In this document: positions 11,189-19,540 of the stretch, one piece after another | How the letters are laid out: each line of letters starts with the position of its first letter | Numbering within the stretch: the stretch's first letter is position 1 | Made by a program: the position numbers and the translations under genes | DNA from: Leptolyngbyaceae cyanobacterium CSU_1_3 | GTDB lineage: Bacteria; Cyanobacteriota; Cyanobacteriia; Leptolyngbyales; Leptolyngbyaceae | Reading direction: 5' to 3' | Assembly: GCA_012034655.1 (NCBI GenBank) | Contig: JAAUOZ010000022.1 | Location: 1-44,104 of the forward strand | DNA: 44,104 nucleotides | Notes under the pieces: generated by a model | Databases searched by the model: none | Seen by the model: only the letters and a program-made list of their open reading frames with translations | Told to the model about the DNA's origin: nothing

Positions 11189-11252
11189 TCATACTATGAT
11201 TTCATACTATAGATCGTCTCATACTATAGATCGCCTCATGCTATAGATCGAT
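11189..11252. repeat. 17-bp x3 tandem array with a degenerate fourth unit
   Basis: The unit TCATACTATAGATCGTC repeats at 11202-11218, 11219-11235 and 11236-11252 with one to three changes, and a truncated copy precedes at about 11189-11201. Every full unit carries the palindrome CTATAG. It lies about 300 bp upstream of pstS. Confidence 0.85.
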
Positions 11253-11289
11253 AGCTTTCTGGTCAATTCCCGCTCCTAAAAACTGCCCG

Positions 11290-11347
11290 AACTATTACTA
11301 AACTATTACTAATATTGCTAAATTACATTTCGATATTACATTCCAAT
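11290..11347. promoter_or_regulatory. 11-bp and 13-bp direct repeats upstream of pstS, possible operator
   Basis: AACTATTACTA occurs at 11290-11300 and 11301-11311, with a shorter relative ATATTGCTA at 11312-11320. A 13-bp pair follows: ATTACATTTCGAT and ATTACATTCCAAT (about 11322-11347). An 11-bp period is the geometry of cyanobacterial Pho boxes (8-bp repeats with 3-bp linkers). The base sequence matches the published consensus poorly, so a Pho regulator site is only a possibility. Confidence 0.35.
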
Positions 11348-11547
11348 AAAAGTTGATTCTAAACAATTTCAGTTTTATAAGGCTCAGGAACGGGTAAGAC
11401 TCGGCTTGTAAATCAAAAAATGCTAATCAAAAAATCGGCTTTCTTTACATTTCATAAGCTTTGATGTTTTATAGGCTACTTGCACTAATCAATTTTATTT
11501 GAAATGATTATATCATTCATCTAGATACGAATTGGGCGAGACTTACT

Positions 11548-12644
11548 ATGACACTTCAAGCCTCAACTCCCCTAAAACTATTTTTCGGTACTTGTTTTAC
11601 AATGACATTTGGCTTGGTTGGTTGTGGTGGTTCCAATCAAGCTACGCTCCAGATCCATCGTCCGTAGAAACAATTCCAACTCCCCAAGAGGTCGCAAATC
11701 CGATCGTTCCGATGCATTCTGGCATCAAAATTGATGGATCGAGCACTGTTTTTCCAATTTCCGATTTGGTTGCCAAAGAATACCGCAAAGCAAAAGGTGA
11801 GCAAGCAGGCAACATCGAAGTGCAATTTTCTGGAACAGGTGGCGGTTTCAAAAAGTTCTGTGCGGGTGAAATTGATATCAATAATGCTTCGCGACCCATT
11901 GTTAAGGAAGAAATTGAAGCTTGCGGGAAGGCGGGTGTACGCTTTTATGAGCTACCGATCGCCTTTGATGCCCTGACGATCGCCGTCAATCCTCAAAACA
12001 CCTGGGCAAAAGACATCACCGTCTCAGAACTCAAGAAAATTTGGGAACCTGCCGCCCAAGGTAAAATCACCAACTGGAACCAGGTGCGCGCTTCCTACCC
12101 AAATCAACCCCTCAAACTGTATGGAGCCGGGAAAGACTCCGGGACGTTTGACTACTTCAATGAAGTGACGACTGGAAATTCTCAAGAAAGCCGAACCGAC
12201 TATACCTCCAGCGAAGATGATAACGAGCTAGTTGCTGGCGTAATCAAAGATCCCAACGCCTTGGGTTACTTTGGGTTTTCTTACTATGAAGCTAAGTCCA
12301 ACGAGTTGAAAGCCTTGGCGGTTGATTCTGGAAATGGCAATGCCGTTCTGCCTTCGCGAGCAACTGTCGAGAAGGCGCAATATCGCCCATTTGCCCGTCC
12401 CCTGTTTATCTATGTCAATATTACCGCAGCCCAACGTAAACCAGAACTGCAAGCGTTTGTCGTCTACTACCTCGACAATGCTAAAAATCTAGCGGCTACG
12501 GCTGGCTATGTTCCGCTGCCTGCCGAAGGCTATCACCTGACTCAGCTTCACTTCTATCGAGGCAAAGTTGGAACTGTTTTTGATGGCATTCCTCAGCCAA
12601 ACTTAACGATCGGTGAGTTGCTTCGTAAACAAGCCATATTTTAA
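11548..12644 (+). CDS. pstS: Phosphate-binding lipoprotein PstS/SphX; frame broken near 11640
   Basis: This is the periplasmic, lipid-anchored phosphate receptor of the Pst ABC transporter. The true N-terminus is in the frame starting at ATG 11548: LKLFFGTCFTMTFGLVGCGG, a lipoprotein signal with lipobox LVGC. That frame stops soon afterwards. The mature protein continues in the next frame with KIDGSSTVFPISDLVAKEYR, GTGGGFKKFCAGEIDINNAS and ending LTIGELLRKQAIF. One missing base between about 11620 and 11655 explains the break and gives about 365 residues. An alternative TTG start at 11532 in the second frame would lose the signal peptide, so I reject it. No pstCAB follows, so it may be a stand-alone SphX-type receptor. 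Confidence 0.9.
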
Positions 12645-12680
12645 CGTGAATTCGATGTCGCCAAAAGTGCCTTCATTCTC

Positions 12681-12779
12681 CTAGTGGTTTGTCAGTTTTG
12701 ATTTTGGGCCTTCGAGTGAGGGGAAGGGTGTTATTTTGTGAGTTTTTAACTCACAAAATAAGCCTTGACAGACCACTAG
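12681..12779. mobile_element. MITE-like element, copy 1 (99 bp)
   Basis: The element is bounded by CTAGTGGTTTGTCAG on the left and the reverse complement of CTAGTGGTCTGTCAAG on the right. It encodes nothing. Inside is a perfect 14-bp inverted repeat, TTATTTTGTGAGTT against AACTCACAAAATAA (12731-12761), so the RNA or single strand would fold into a long hairpin. Two related elements are at 16623-16711 and 18313-18421. Terminal CTAG may be part of the element or a target duplication (TA or CTAG). Confidence 0.75.
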
Positions 12780-13021
12780 CCTCCTACTTCCTGACGAGAA
12801 GAGGAGCCACGCCAGGTCAGGCTTTGAAGCCCCTCGCCTTGGGGAGATGGGTGGGAGTGAGGGCCAAAGTCTCGTTGTCCAACTCATGTGCTCTTAACGG
12901 CAGTTTGTCGATCGACAAAATCATCTGAGCCACGGGGCTGCCCATAACGTTGACATCTGGCCAACTAGGTCTAGGGCATCCACACTAGAGCAGGTTAGAG
13001 ATCACAATCTGAGTTCAGAGA

Positions 13022-14007
13022 CTACTGGATCGCTTTCATCAAAAATTCTGCAATTTCAATTAATTCAGACTTGTTGAAAACTTCGAGCAACGTTCTGGCA
13101 GCCGCTCTAGGTTCGAGGGGAATTGCAATTTGAGACCTCGTGGCGGTGGCTTGGCGGCTGGTAGTTTGGCGACTGGTGGCTTGGGAGATGGGTTGAAGGG
13201 CGGCTTGCGGCACAGATCTGGGCGCTTGGGCAGGAGCAATTAATTGTCTTAAATGTTGACTGGGGATAATTTGGCTAACTCGACCCGCCAACAATAGATC
13301 GCTGGCTTGCTTGAGATCGCGAATCACGATCGGAGCCAACGCAGAATAGGCATTTTTAGGAATGGCGATCGCTCGCTGGGCGGCTTGTAAGACCGTGACC
13401 CAAGGCTTGGTAGTGGCACTGATTTGAATGAGACGATTGCACAAAGCCACAAGCTGCTGACGGCTCTTGGTCGAGTCGGGTTGCTTAAACAGTTGCAACA
13501 TGGCCCTGAGAATCGTATTGATCTGAGCAGCAGCATTGGGTGCGATCGCAATTTGGTTGACGTTTCTATAGAGCGACGCTGCTTCCTGGCTCATCAACCT
13601 CTGGAGATACTTTTGCAACTCCACAAACGTTGGTTCAGAAGCACTTACAGTCTGTTGTGCATCTTCTTCTCGCAGGCCAAACGGCCCCTGCAACGCTTCA
13701 ATCAAGGCCTTGAGTGTGTCAAACCCCTTCAGAAACAGATCCTCCAATTTGGAGTCGATCTTAACGGGATGCTCTTTGAGATGCTTGAAGCAGTCTTCAA
13801 AGTGGTGGGCGGTTTTTGAATGCTGTCAAACCCCAGCATTGCTGCTCCTCCTTTAACCGAGTGAGCGGCCCGAAAGAGTTCATTGACTCGTTCTGAATCA
13901 GACATAGTGGCTTGAAGATCAACCAGTCCGTGTTCGATCGTATCAAGATGTTCTTTAGCTTCTTCGATGAAATAGCCGAGTATTTGCTGCTGCTTGACTG
14001 ATTGCAC
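13022..14007 (-). CDS. Orphan HPt (histidine phosphotransfer) protein; frame broken at 13813-13817
   Basis: The merged protein is about 329 residues. The N-terminal HPt domain (about 1-110) contains FRAAHSVKGGAAMLGF, with His49 as phospho-acceptor. The first frame goes off after DSIQK. Adding one base to the T-run at 13813-13817 (plus strand) gives KTAHHFEDCFKHLKEHPVKI, then the second frame. The remainder is helical with no kinase, CheW or receiver domain, and has a Ser/Thr/Gln-rich linker (QATSRQTTSRQATATRSQ) before a short C-terminal helix. The start is GTG at 14007 with AGGAG upstream. It resembles the N-terminus of CheA/PilL-like proteins, but the catalytic part is absent, and no partner kinase is adjacent. 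Confidence 0.8.
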
Positions 14008-14351
14008 TGCCCTGCTCCTAGCGTAACGAGTCGGTGTTGAATGAGCGAGAAGGATGGGATAATGTCCCGATACTGAGTGTTCCCAGATACTTCGGTGATG
14101 TCACGAGTGTTTGAGAAAGTCAAAACCCGATCGAGATCAGGCAACAGTAAATTAGTAAACACGACGTGCAACTTTCTAGAACCGCCCTCACCCGGTGGGA
14201 GAAGGTGGGGGATGAGGGAGAAAATAGTTGCACATCACACCTTAGTAAATCTTTTCTGAATATCTACAGGCTATGTTAGAGCGCCAGGCTGACAGAATCA
14301 ACGGCGCATGGATCAAAGTCAGCGTTGCCAATGACTCATTTCTCATTTCAT
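14008..14351. other. Intergenic region of 344 bp, no gene recognised
   Basis: It lies upstream of the HPt gene and downstream of the pentapeptide gene. Short frames here show no conserved features. A GC-rich stretch at about 14186-14220 (CCCTCACCCGGTGGGAGAAG) resembles other GGGAGAGGGG-type repeats in the window. Confidence 0.55.
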
Positions 14352-14882
14352 CTACTTGCATCCTAAACTCTCTCGTGTATCTGCCCCAGTCACAGGATTT
14401 GTGCCAGAGGCAGTTTTGCAGAGCATGGCGATATAGTAGCGATCGAGAATCGCATCTGTGAAGTCTGCCCCTGTGATTTTGGTTTCATCCAAAATGCTGC
14501 GAGACAGCGTTGCCCCAATGAGAATTGCGTTGGTGAGATCGGCCTTGTAGAAAGTCACGCGATCGACCAGCGCACCCTCTAAATTTGCGCCCGATAGGTT
14601 TGCGCCCAGAAGGTTGCCATTCGTCATCATGGCATTTTTTAAGTTTGCCCCCTGAAAGTTGGCTTCTCGCATTTCTGCTGCGACAAACACCCCCCCTTCT
14701 AGATCGGCATTTGAGAAGTCACGCCGTTCGAGTTGCGTGTTGGTATAGTTGATTGTTTTCGCCTGAGCTAGAGCAGGACGGGCACTCAACAGAACCCACA
14801 GCCAGGCAATGGCTAAAATTACAATCAGCTTGAGCAAGTGGATGATCGCGGGTTTGAGTGGTTTCAGAGTTAGAAGGGGCAT
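14352..14882 (-). CDS. Exported pentapeptide-repeat protein, probably lumenal or periplasmic
   Basis: From ATG 14882 the protein has 176 residues. A Sec-type signal peptide (LLKLIVILAIAWLWVLLSA) ends with ARPALAQA, a good cleavage site. The mature part is a right-handed pentapeptide-repeat helix with A(D/N)LXX units such as FSNADLEGG, FQGANLKNA, LLGANLSGANLEGA and KADLTNA. The C-terminus carries two cysteines (AMLCKTASGTNPVTGADTRE, then LGCK), a pattern of thylakoid-lumen pentapeptide proteins that probably form a disulphide. Its biochemical role is unknown. The open frame extends upstream to 14984, but the extra residues would bury the signal peptide. It lies 61 bp behind the LytR-CpsA-Psr gene on the same strand. 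Confidence 0.85.
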   Translation of the reverse strand: MPLLTLKPLKPAIIHLLKLIVILAIAWLWVLLSARPALAQAKTINYTNTQLERRDFSNADLEGGVFVAAEMREANFQGANLKNAMMTNGNLLGANLSGANLEGALVDRVTFYKADLTNAILIGATLSRSILDETKITGADFTDAILDRYYIAMLCKTASGTNPVTGADTRESLGCK

Positions 14883-14943
14883 GGGAATGACCAAGCAAAG
14901 GGACTTTGACGATCGCACCACAAAAGCGTGATCCACAATCGGA

Positions 14944-16398
14944 TTATTTTGTAGATTTGGCAGCCTGTTGCTTAAGCCAGTCATTTCCGACTCGAATCGT
15001 CAGATCAGAATCCAAATCTCCCGTGGAGGCTGCTTCAACGCTCCCAAATCTTAACGCGCCTCTCAGCAGTTTAGCCGCCTGCAAATCGCCCTTCTGAACA
15101 ATAATCTGAGTCTTGCTTTGCTGATCAGCCCAATCTTGAATAGGGTAAGCATTCTCGTAGCCCAGACTGTTGAGATATTGGATGAATTGACCCGCCGCTT
15201 CTGGCTGGCCGGAAGCATTTTGCACGGCAATTCTCAAATTTGTGCTGCTGAGATCGGTTCCTGGCTCGGAGGTTAACTCTACTGCACTAACCTTGAAGTA
15301 TTCGTGCATGACGCGATCGCGCCCCTGGGGGTCAAGAATCCAATAGCTGGACAGAAACTCGCCCGGCTCGCTAAATCGACCCGGCAGCAGCACCATCTTG
15401 AAGTCATTCTTGTCGAGCTTTAGCCCAAAATTTACGAGGGCCAGCATTTCTTCAACACTCAGATTGGTGTCGATATATTTCTGCATCACGCTGATCAAAC
15501 CCGGAACACGCGGCAGCATCAGAGGATTGGAGAGCTTCGATCGCAACGCTTTGATCAGAGCTTGTTGCCGTTGTACTCGCCCAATATCTCCATAGGAGTC
15601 TTGACGAAACCGGGCAAACTGCTCTGCCTTGTTTCCGTTTAAGGTCTGCCAGCCTGGGGACAGGTCGATCTTTAGCTTCTGAGTATTATCTGTGTAGGTC
15701 ATCTGCTCTGGCACATACACATCAATGCCACCCAGCAGATCAACCAATTCTCGAAAGGCGTTGGTGCTCACTCGGACGTAGCGATCGATTTGGATGCCAT
15801 TGAGCGCAGTGCTCACCGCTTCACGGGCTAAGGATGGCCCGCCGCTCGCGTTAGCCTGATTTGCCTTCGTCGTGCCAATACCCGGAACTTCGACCTGAGT
15901 GTCTCTCGGAATCGACAGCAAATTGACAGTGTTGTCAGTGGGGTCAATTCGCAGCAGCAACATCGTATCGCTTCGCCCCGCAAACACCTGCTCGGAGCCA
16001 TCTGGCGCATCGGGAACCCGATCGATGCCCATCACCAAAATATTGACCGGACGCGCAACCTGATACTGAAATCCACTTTTCCACAGATCGCCCAGAAGTC
16101 TCTGACCTTCAGCAGGAGCCAAAGCGCCCGGCAAGGGAGCAATCAGCGCCAACGTAGTCCCCACGGTTGCCGCTGCTGTCGCCGAAATCAAAAAAGCGAA
16201 CCCCAAAACCAGCGATCGGGCTGTCGAAGACTTGGAATTGGAAATTGCCGGGGCAACGGTTCTCAACGCATTGGGAGCAGAATTTGGGCTGGGTTGCCCA
16301 TCTGGTTTCTCTAGAGTGCCTGGCTGTGTACCTGGCTGTTTTGATTGGCTCTTCAACGGTTCCACTCCATCACATCTCAAGAACTGACCCCTGTTCAA
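14944..16398 (-). CDS. LytR-CpsA-Psr (LCP) family protein with LytR_C domain
   Basis: LCP proteins transfer polyprenyl-linked glycopolymers to the cell wall. The 484-residue chain has a Pro/Ser-rich cytoplasmic head (1-60), one membrane segment at about 62-86 (SLVLGFAFLISATAAATVGT) and an extracytoplasmic LCP domain (about 115-290). Conserved LCP residues are in NILVMGIDR, RSDTMLLLRID, LLSIPRDTQVEVPG and GDIGRVQRQQALI. A LytR_C domain follows at about 385-475 (TNLRIAVQNASGQPEAAGQF). The gene is intact. In cyanobacteria the substrate is not obvious; nearby manC suggests a link to surface polysaccharide, but that is only proximity. Confidence 0.92.
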   Translation of the reverse strand: MNRGQFLRCDGVEPLKSQSKQPGTQPGTLEKPDGQPSPNSAPNALRTVAPAISNSKSSTARSLVLGFAFLISATAAATVGTTLALIAPLPGALAPAEGQRLLGDLWKSGFQYQVARPVNILVMGIDRVPDAPDGSEQVFAGRSDTMLLLRIDPTDNTVNLLSIPRDTQVEVPGIGTTKANQANASGGPSLAREAVSTALNGIQIDRYVRVSTNAFRELVDLLGGIDVYVPEQMTYTDNTQKLKIDLSPGWQTLNGNKAEQFARFRQDSYGDIGRVQRQQALIKALRSKLSNPLMLPRVPGLISVMQKYIDTNLSVEEMLALVNFGLKLDKNDFKMVLLPGRFSEPGEFLSSYWILDPQGRDRVMHEYFKVSAVELTSEPGTDLSSTNLRIAVQNASGQPEAAGQFIQYLNSLGYENAYPIQDWADQQSKTQIIVQKGDLQAAKLLRGALRFGSVEAASTGDLDSDLTIRVGNDWLKQQAAKSTK

Positions 16399-16622
16399 AT
16401 ACCTAGCTACAATGCCGTCTCATTCCATTCCTGGCTATCCTACCCCAAACTCGATCGAGCCTTCCTCGGCAACAAGTGAGAATTTAAGCGGGAATTAGCC
16501 TAGCTGATCATTCTAAATAGGCGTAGCACCCTAGAAAAATTTGGTAGCCTCAACTACTAAATTAAAGAATTGTTAAGCCAGTCACGCTTCTGGGAATTCT
16601 ACACTTGAAGCTGACCCAGAAG

Positions 16623-16711
16623 CTAGTAGTCTGTCGATCTTTGAAGGGACAGGTCAACCAGCAGCCATAACCTCCTTAAACCACCTCCTTAAACTCTTGA
16701 CAGAAGACTAA
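16623..16711. mobile_element. MITE-like element, degenerate copy 3 (about 89 bp)
   Basis: The left end CTAGTAGTCTGTCGA is close to the ends of the copies at 12681 and 18313. The right end CTTGACAGAAGACTAA is the same terminus in reverse, with four changes. The interior lacks the strong hairpin of the other two copies, so this looks like an old, decaying insertion. Confidence 0.5.
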
Positions 16712-16781
16712 CTTAAGCATTCTGGCGTTTCAACCCACGCCAGTTCGACGACTAGACTTTTGCCCTCATCCCAAACCCCTC

Positions 16782-16825
16782 GCCCTAGAGTGGCCCTAGA
16801 GTGACCCTAGAGTGACCCTAGAGTG
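16782..16825. repeat. 11-bp x4 tandem array
   Basis: GCCCTAGAGTG (two units) followed by ACCCTAGAGTG (two units) run head to tail at 16782-16792, 16793-16803, 16804-16814 and 16815-16825. It lies within a GC-rich CCCTCA...GAGGG context upstream of manC. Confidence 0.9.
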
Positions 16826-17164
16826 AGGGACTTCAAAGCCTGATTCTGGCGCTCCTCTTTCTCCCCAAGGAGCAGGAGGACGGGAGAAGGAGAGCACTTT
16901 GAGCGGCATCGAATTCACGCTAAACCTAATCCTTCTGAAAGTTAAAAGTTTGGATTGAGTCATTCTCACAAATGAGAAGAGTTGGCAAAGATAAAGCTTG
17001 GTTCCAGAAAAATGTAGATCGCATTGAATAATGGGACGGAGAGCGCATTGGCTGGTTTAACCTCTCTCCCTACTTCAGAAGACGATTTGCTTCATAACCT
17101 CTAGCTCTGTCCAGATCATCCCTAGCCGTTAGCCCTACTTGACGACACGCAAAAGCCCAATTTT

Positions 17165-18225
17165 ATGACGCAACCTCTGATCCCTGTAATTTTAGCTGGT
17201 GGTAAAGGTGAACGGTTTTGGCCGCTGAGCCGCAAGAACCGCCCCAAGCAATTTCTCTGCCTAGATGGAAGTGGTAGAAGCCTGCTGCAATCAACCGCCG
17301 ATCGCCTCCTCCACACGGCTCAAGGGTGGGAAAATCTTTGGGTCGTTACGGCTTCCCATTTGGCCGATGGCGTTCGCGAACAATTGCCAGATCTGCCGAG
17401 CGAAAATTTGCTGGTTGAGCCAGAAGGTCGAGACACTGCCCCTGCGGTCGCCTGGAGCACCTTAGAAATCGCCAAACGCCACGGAGAAAGTGCCGTCGCC
17501 GGATTTTTTCCCGCCGACACTGGATCGACGACCCAGAAATTTTTCAAGCAACCCTAGCGGCGGCCGTCGAAGTCGCGACCCAAAACGCGGCGATCGTCAC
17601 TCTGGGCATAGCCTGCACCCATGCTGCCACAGGCTATGGCTATATTGAGCAAGGCGAAAAAATTGGGCTGTATGGCAACTACCCTGCCTATCGCGTCGAT
17701 CGCTTCACCGAGAAGCCTGATCTTGCCACCGCTCAAGCCTTCCTTAATAGTGGCCGCTTTAGCTGGAATGGCGGCATGTTCGTTTTCCAAGCCGACGTTG
17801 CGCTCAACGAGCTACGCCACCACGCCCCGGAAATCATTCAGCCCCTTGAGGCGCAAGGCATTTCCGCCTATCCGGACATCCCCAAAAAAAGCATCGACTA
17901 CGCCCTGATGGAAAAAACACATCGTGCTTGCGTCCTGCCCGTCACTTTTGGGTGGGATGATCTGGGCGACTGGGCGGCGATCGAACGTCTGAGAAAAAGT
18001 GACAGTCTCAACGTCGAACTGGCCAACCATGTCGGGCTTGATACCAAAGGGGCACTCTTCTATGCCACCAATGACGACGAACTCATTGTGACGATCGGTT
18101 TAGAAGATACTGTCATCGTCCGCGATGGCAAAGTCACCCTGATTGTCAAAAAAGACCGCACTCAGGAAATCAAGAGCGTTCTCAAATCTCTGCAAAATCA
18201 CCCCGAATATCGCGATCTGCTATAA
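17165..18225 (+). CDS. manC: Mannose-1-phosphate guanylyltransferase; frame broken near 17517
   Basis: The enzyme makes GDP-mannose from GTP and mannose-1-phosphate for polysaccharide and glycoconjugate synthesis. The nucleotidyltransferase signature is VILAGGKGERFWPLSRKNRP at residues 8-27. The first frame carries GFFPAD and then goes off with TGSTTQK. Adding one C near 17517 gives GFFPADHWIDDPEIF, and the rest follows in the second frame: GYGYIEQGEKIG, RFTEKPD, FSWNGGMFVF and FGWDDLGDWAA. It ends at 18225, about 354 residues, the length of the single-domain family; there is no fused isomerase domain. ATG 17165 starts the conserved N-terminus directly. Confidence 0.93.
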
Positions 18226-18240
18226 CGACGCAACCTCTTC

Positions 18241-18289
18241 GACTTCTTGAGTGAGGCTTCAAAACCTGGCTGACATTGCTCAAGAAGTC
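18241..18289. repeat. Perfect 11-bp inverted repeat downstream of manC
   Basis: GACTTCTTGAG (18241-18251) and CTCAAGAAGTC (18279-18289) are exact reverse complements with a 27-nt loop, beginning 15 bp after the manC stop. There is no T-run behind it, so it is not a canonical intrinsic terminator, though it may stabilise the 3' end. Confidence 0.7.
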
Positions 18290-18312
18290 AGACCTCTGGC
18301 TTGCCCTTATAC

Positions 18313-18421
18313 CTAGTAGTCCGTCAATAAATGATTGACGGGTAACCAAACGCTAGGAGATTGATTCAGGTTAAATTTTGAGGGTTTTCAACCCGTCAAA
18401 ATTTTCTTGACAGACCACTAG
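18313..18421. mobile_element. MITE-like element, copy 2 (109 bp)
   Basis: Bounded by CTAGTAGTCCGTCAA on the left and the reverse complement of CTAGTGGTCTGTCAAG on the right. The interior holds an imperfect hairpin (AAATTTTGAGGGTT against AACCCGTCAAAATTT). It shares the termini and size of the copy at 12681 but not the interior, as expected for a MITE family mobilised by its ends. The flanks are ATAC on the left and CGTG on the right. Confidence 0.72.
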
Positions 18422-18541
18422 CGTGACGAAGCCAAGGAACTTGCGGATTAATCCAGTACTCACGCTCAGGGTGCGGCAGTGCTCGTAACTATCACCCCGT
18501 TTTGTCTGGTGAGTAGGAAGACAGCATTAAATACTACGGCT

Positions 18542-18605
18542 GGGTTTCGGCTATGCTCAACCCACGAAGAAAAGGGGTCTTGAGCGTTGACCACAGTCGA
18601 AATGC
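18542..18605. repeat. REP-like palindrome, GGTTTCG...CGAAA family
   Basis: GGGTTTCGGCTATGCTCAAC on the left pairs imperfectly with TTGAGCGTTGACCACAGTCG and AAA on the right. Related copies are at 25475-25550 and 39924-39988, with partial copies near 1131-1151 and 9971-9995. Confidence 0.65.
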
Positions 18606-18673
18606 GGCGGCAAATTATTCTGTCCACCTGCTGATGCGATTTCCACGATCGCCCTAACCTCCTATCACCCATA

Positions 18674-19510
18674 TCAGCCATTGCCAATTAAGGAAGTTGC
18701 GCCTGCGAGAACTATATCCGCCTGACTGCGCTCCGGCGGCAAAAATCCGTGATCCTTCATAATTTCGTAAAGGTTGATGCCTTCTTCTAGGAGGCAAGTG
18801 TGCCCACTGTGAGGCAAGACGACGACCTGGGCGTTGTGCAGAAGACGCTTTAGACGGTAGGCCTCTGGCAGAGAGGGCAACATTTTGTCATCAGCGCTGG
18901 CTAACAGCAAAATCGGCTGCTTGAGTTGTCGAAGTTCTGTTTTGGGAGTCTGAAAATGATGCAGCAATGACATGCGCCAGATCGAGGTTTTTTGAGGAAC
19001 TGATCGCACCGCTTCGACCAGAGCCTGAAGATCGCTGTCTGCAATCCGCCCGAAGGAAGCCAAAAGCGGCAAAAACGTCACCGACGAAAATTGGTAGGCA
19101 ACCTCTGGCAAGTAGCGGCTGAGGCTTGATCCCCAGGTGATCCAGGGTCGGCGATTGAAAGATGAGGCGGGGTTGACCAGAATGATGTGATCGAATAAGT
19201 CTGGCGCAAGCACAGCGACCTGCATGGCTAGACAGCCGCCAAAAGATTCGCCACAGAGATAGATCGATCGTGCTCCATCCCCTGCGATTTCTTCGTGGAT
19301 CAAATCCACCACCTGTTGGGCTAAGTGATCCCAATCGGTCAGATCGTCGGGAGGAATTGCCAAACACCGCACGTCAAAGCCTGCTTCTAAGCCCTCGGTC
19401 TGTGCTCTCAACAATTGCCCTGTCCCATCCATGCCAGGCAGGAAAACAAACAGGGGAAGATTTTTTCTCAGTACTTTGGGAGTCAGAAAAACAGGATGAC
19501 TTTGAACCAT
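18674..19510 (-). CDS. Alpha/beta hydrolase, similar to the hydrolase half of plant phytyl ester synthases
   Basis: The 278-residue protein is a single alpha/beta-hydrolase domain. The oxyanion region is FVFLPGMDGTGQLL (about 21-34). The nucleophile elbow is CGESFGGCLAMQ, the acid is in ASADDKMLPSLPEA and the histidine is in HSGHTCLLEEG. The opening PGMDGTG and the GESFGG elbow are typical of the esterase/lipase/thioesterase proteins related to plant PES1/PES2. It lies 30 bp downstream of an acyltransferase gene on the same strand. Plant PES proteins fuse a hydrolase-like region to an acyltransferase-like region, so the two products may act together on acyl or phytyl esters. That function is inferred; the fold and triad are seen. 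Confidence 0.85.
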   Translation of the reverse strand: MVQSHPVFLTPKVLRKNLPLFVFLPGMDGTGQLLRAQTEGLEAGFDVRCLAIPPDDLTDWDHLAQQVVDLIHEEIAGDGARSIYLCGESFGGCLAMQVAVLAPDLFDHIILVNPASSFNRRPWITWGSSLSRYLPEVAYQFSSVTFLPLLASFGRIADSDLQALVEAVRSVPQKTSIWRMSLLHHFQTPKTELRQLKQPILLLASADDKMLPSLPEAYRLKRLLHNAQVVVLPHSGHTCLLEEGINLYEIMKDHGFLPPERSQADIVLAGATSLIGNG

Positions 19511-19540
19511 GGGAGGGAAGGATATAGAAGGGAAGAAAAA

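Larger units (their letters stand above)
10945..11547. other. Intergenic region of about 600 bp upstream of pstS
   Basis: No credible gene is seen. The region is AT-rich and contains two separate tandem-repeat clusters, listed individually at 11189-11252 and 11290-11347. The pstS promoter must lie here. Confidence 0.6.
16399..17164. other. Intergenic region of 766 bp between LCP and manC genes, rich in repeats
   Basis: The divergent genes on either side need promoters here. The region contains a degenerate MITE-like copy (16623-16711) and an 11-bp x4 array (16782-16825). It also has GC-rich inverted segments around 16855-16905 (CTCCTCTTTCTCCCC against GGGAGAAGGAG). No open frame looks like a gene. 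Confidence 0.6.

Noticed and set aside
11202..11252. CRISPR-like array
   Set aside because: The 17-bp units are directly adjacent with no spacers, and no cas genes are present.
11532..11640. TTG start for pstS in the downstream frame
   Set aside because: It gives no signal peptide; the overlapping frame from ATG 11548 supplies a perfect lipoprotein signal.
12681..12928. Open frames on both strands over the MITE-like element
   Set aside because: They consist of the element's inverted repeats and unconserved sequence.
14077..14461. Small plus-strand frames between the HPt and pentapeptide genes
   Set aside because: They lack ribosome-binding sites, conserved features or codon bias.
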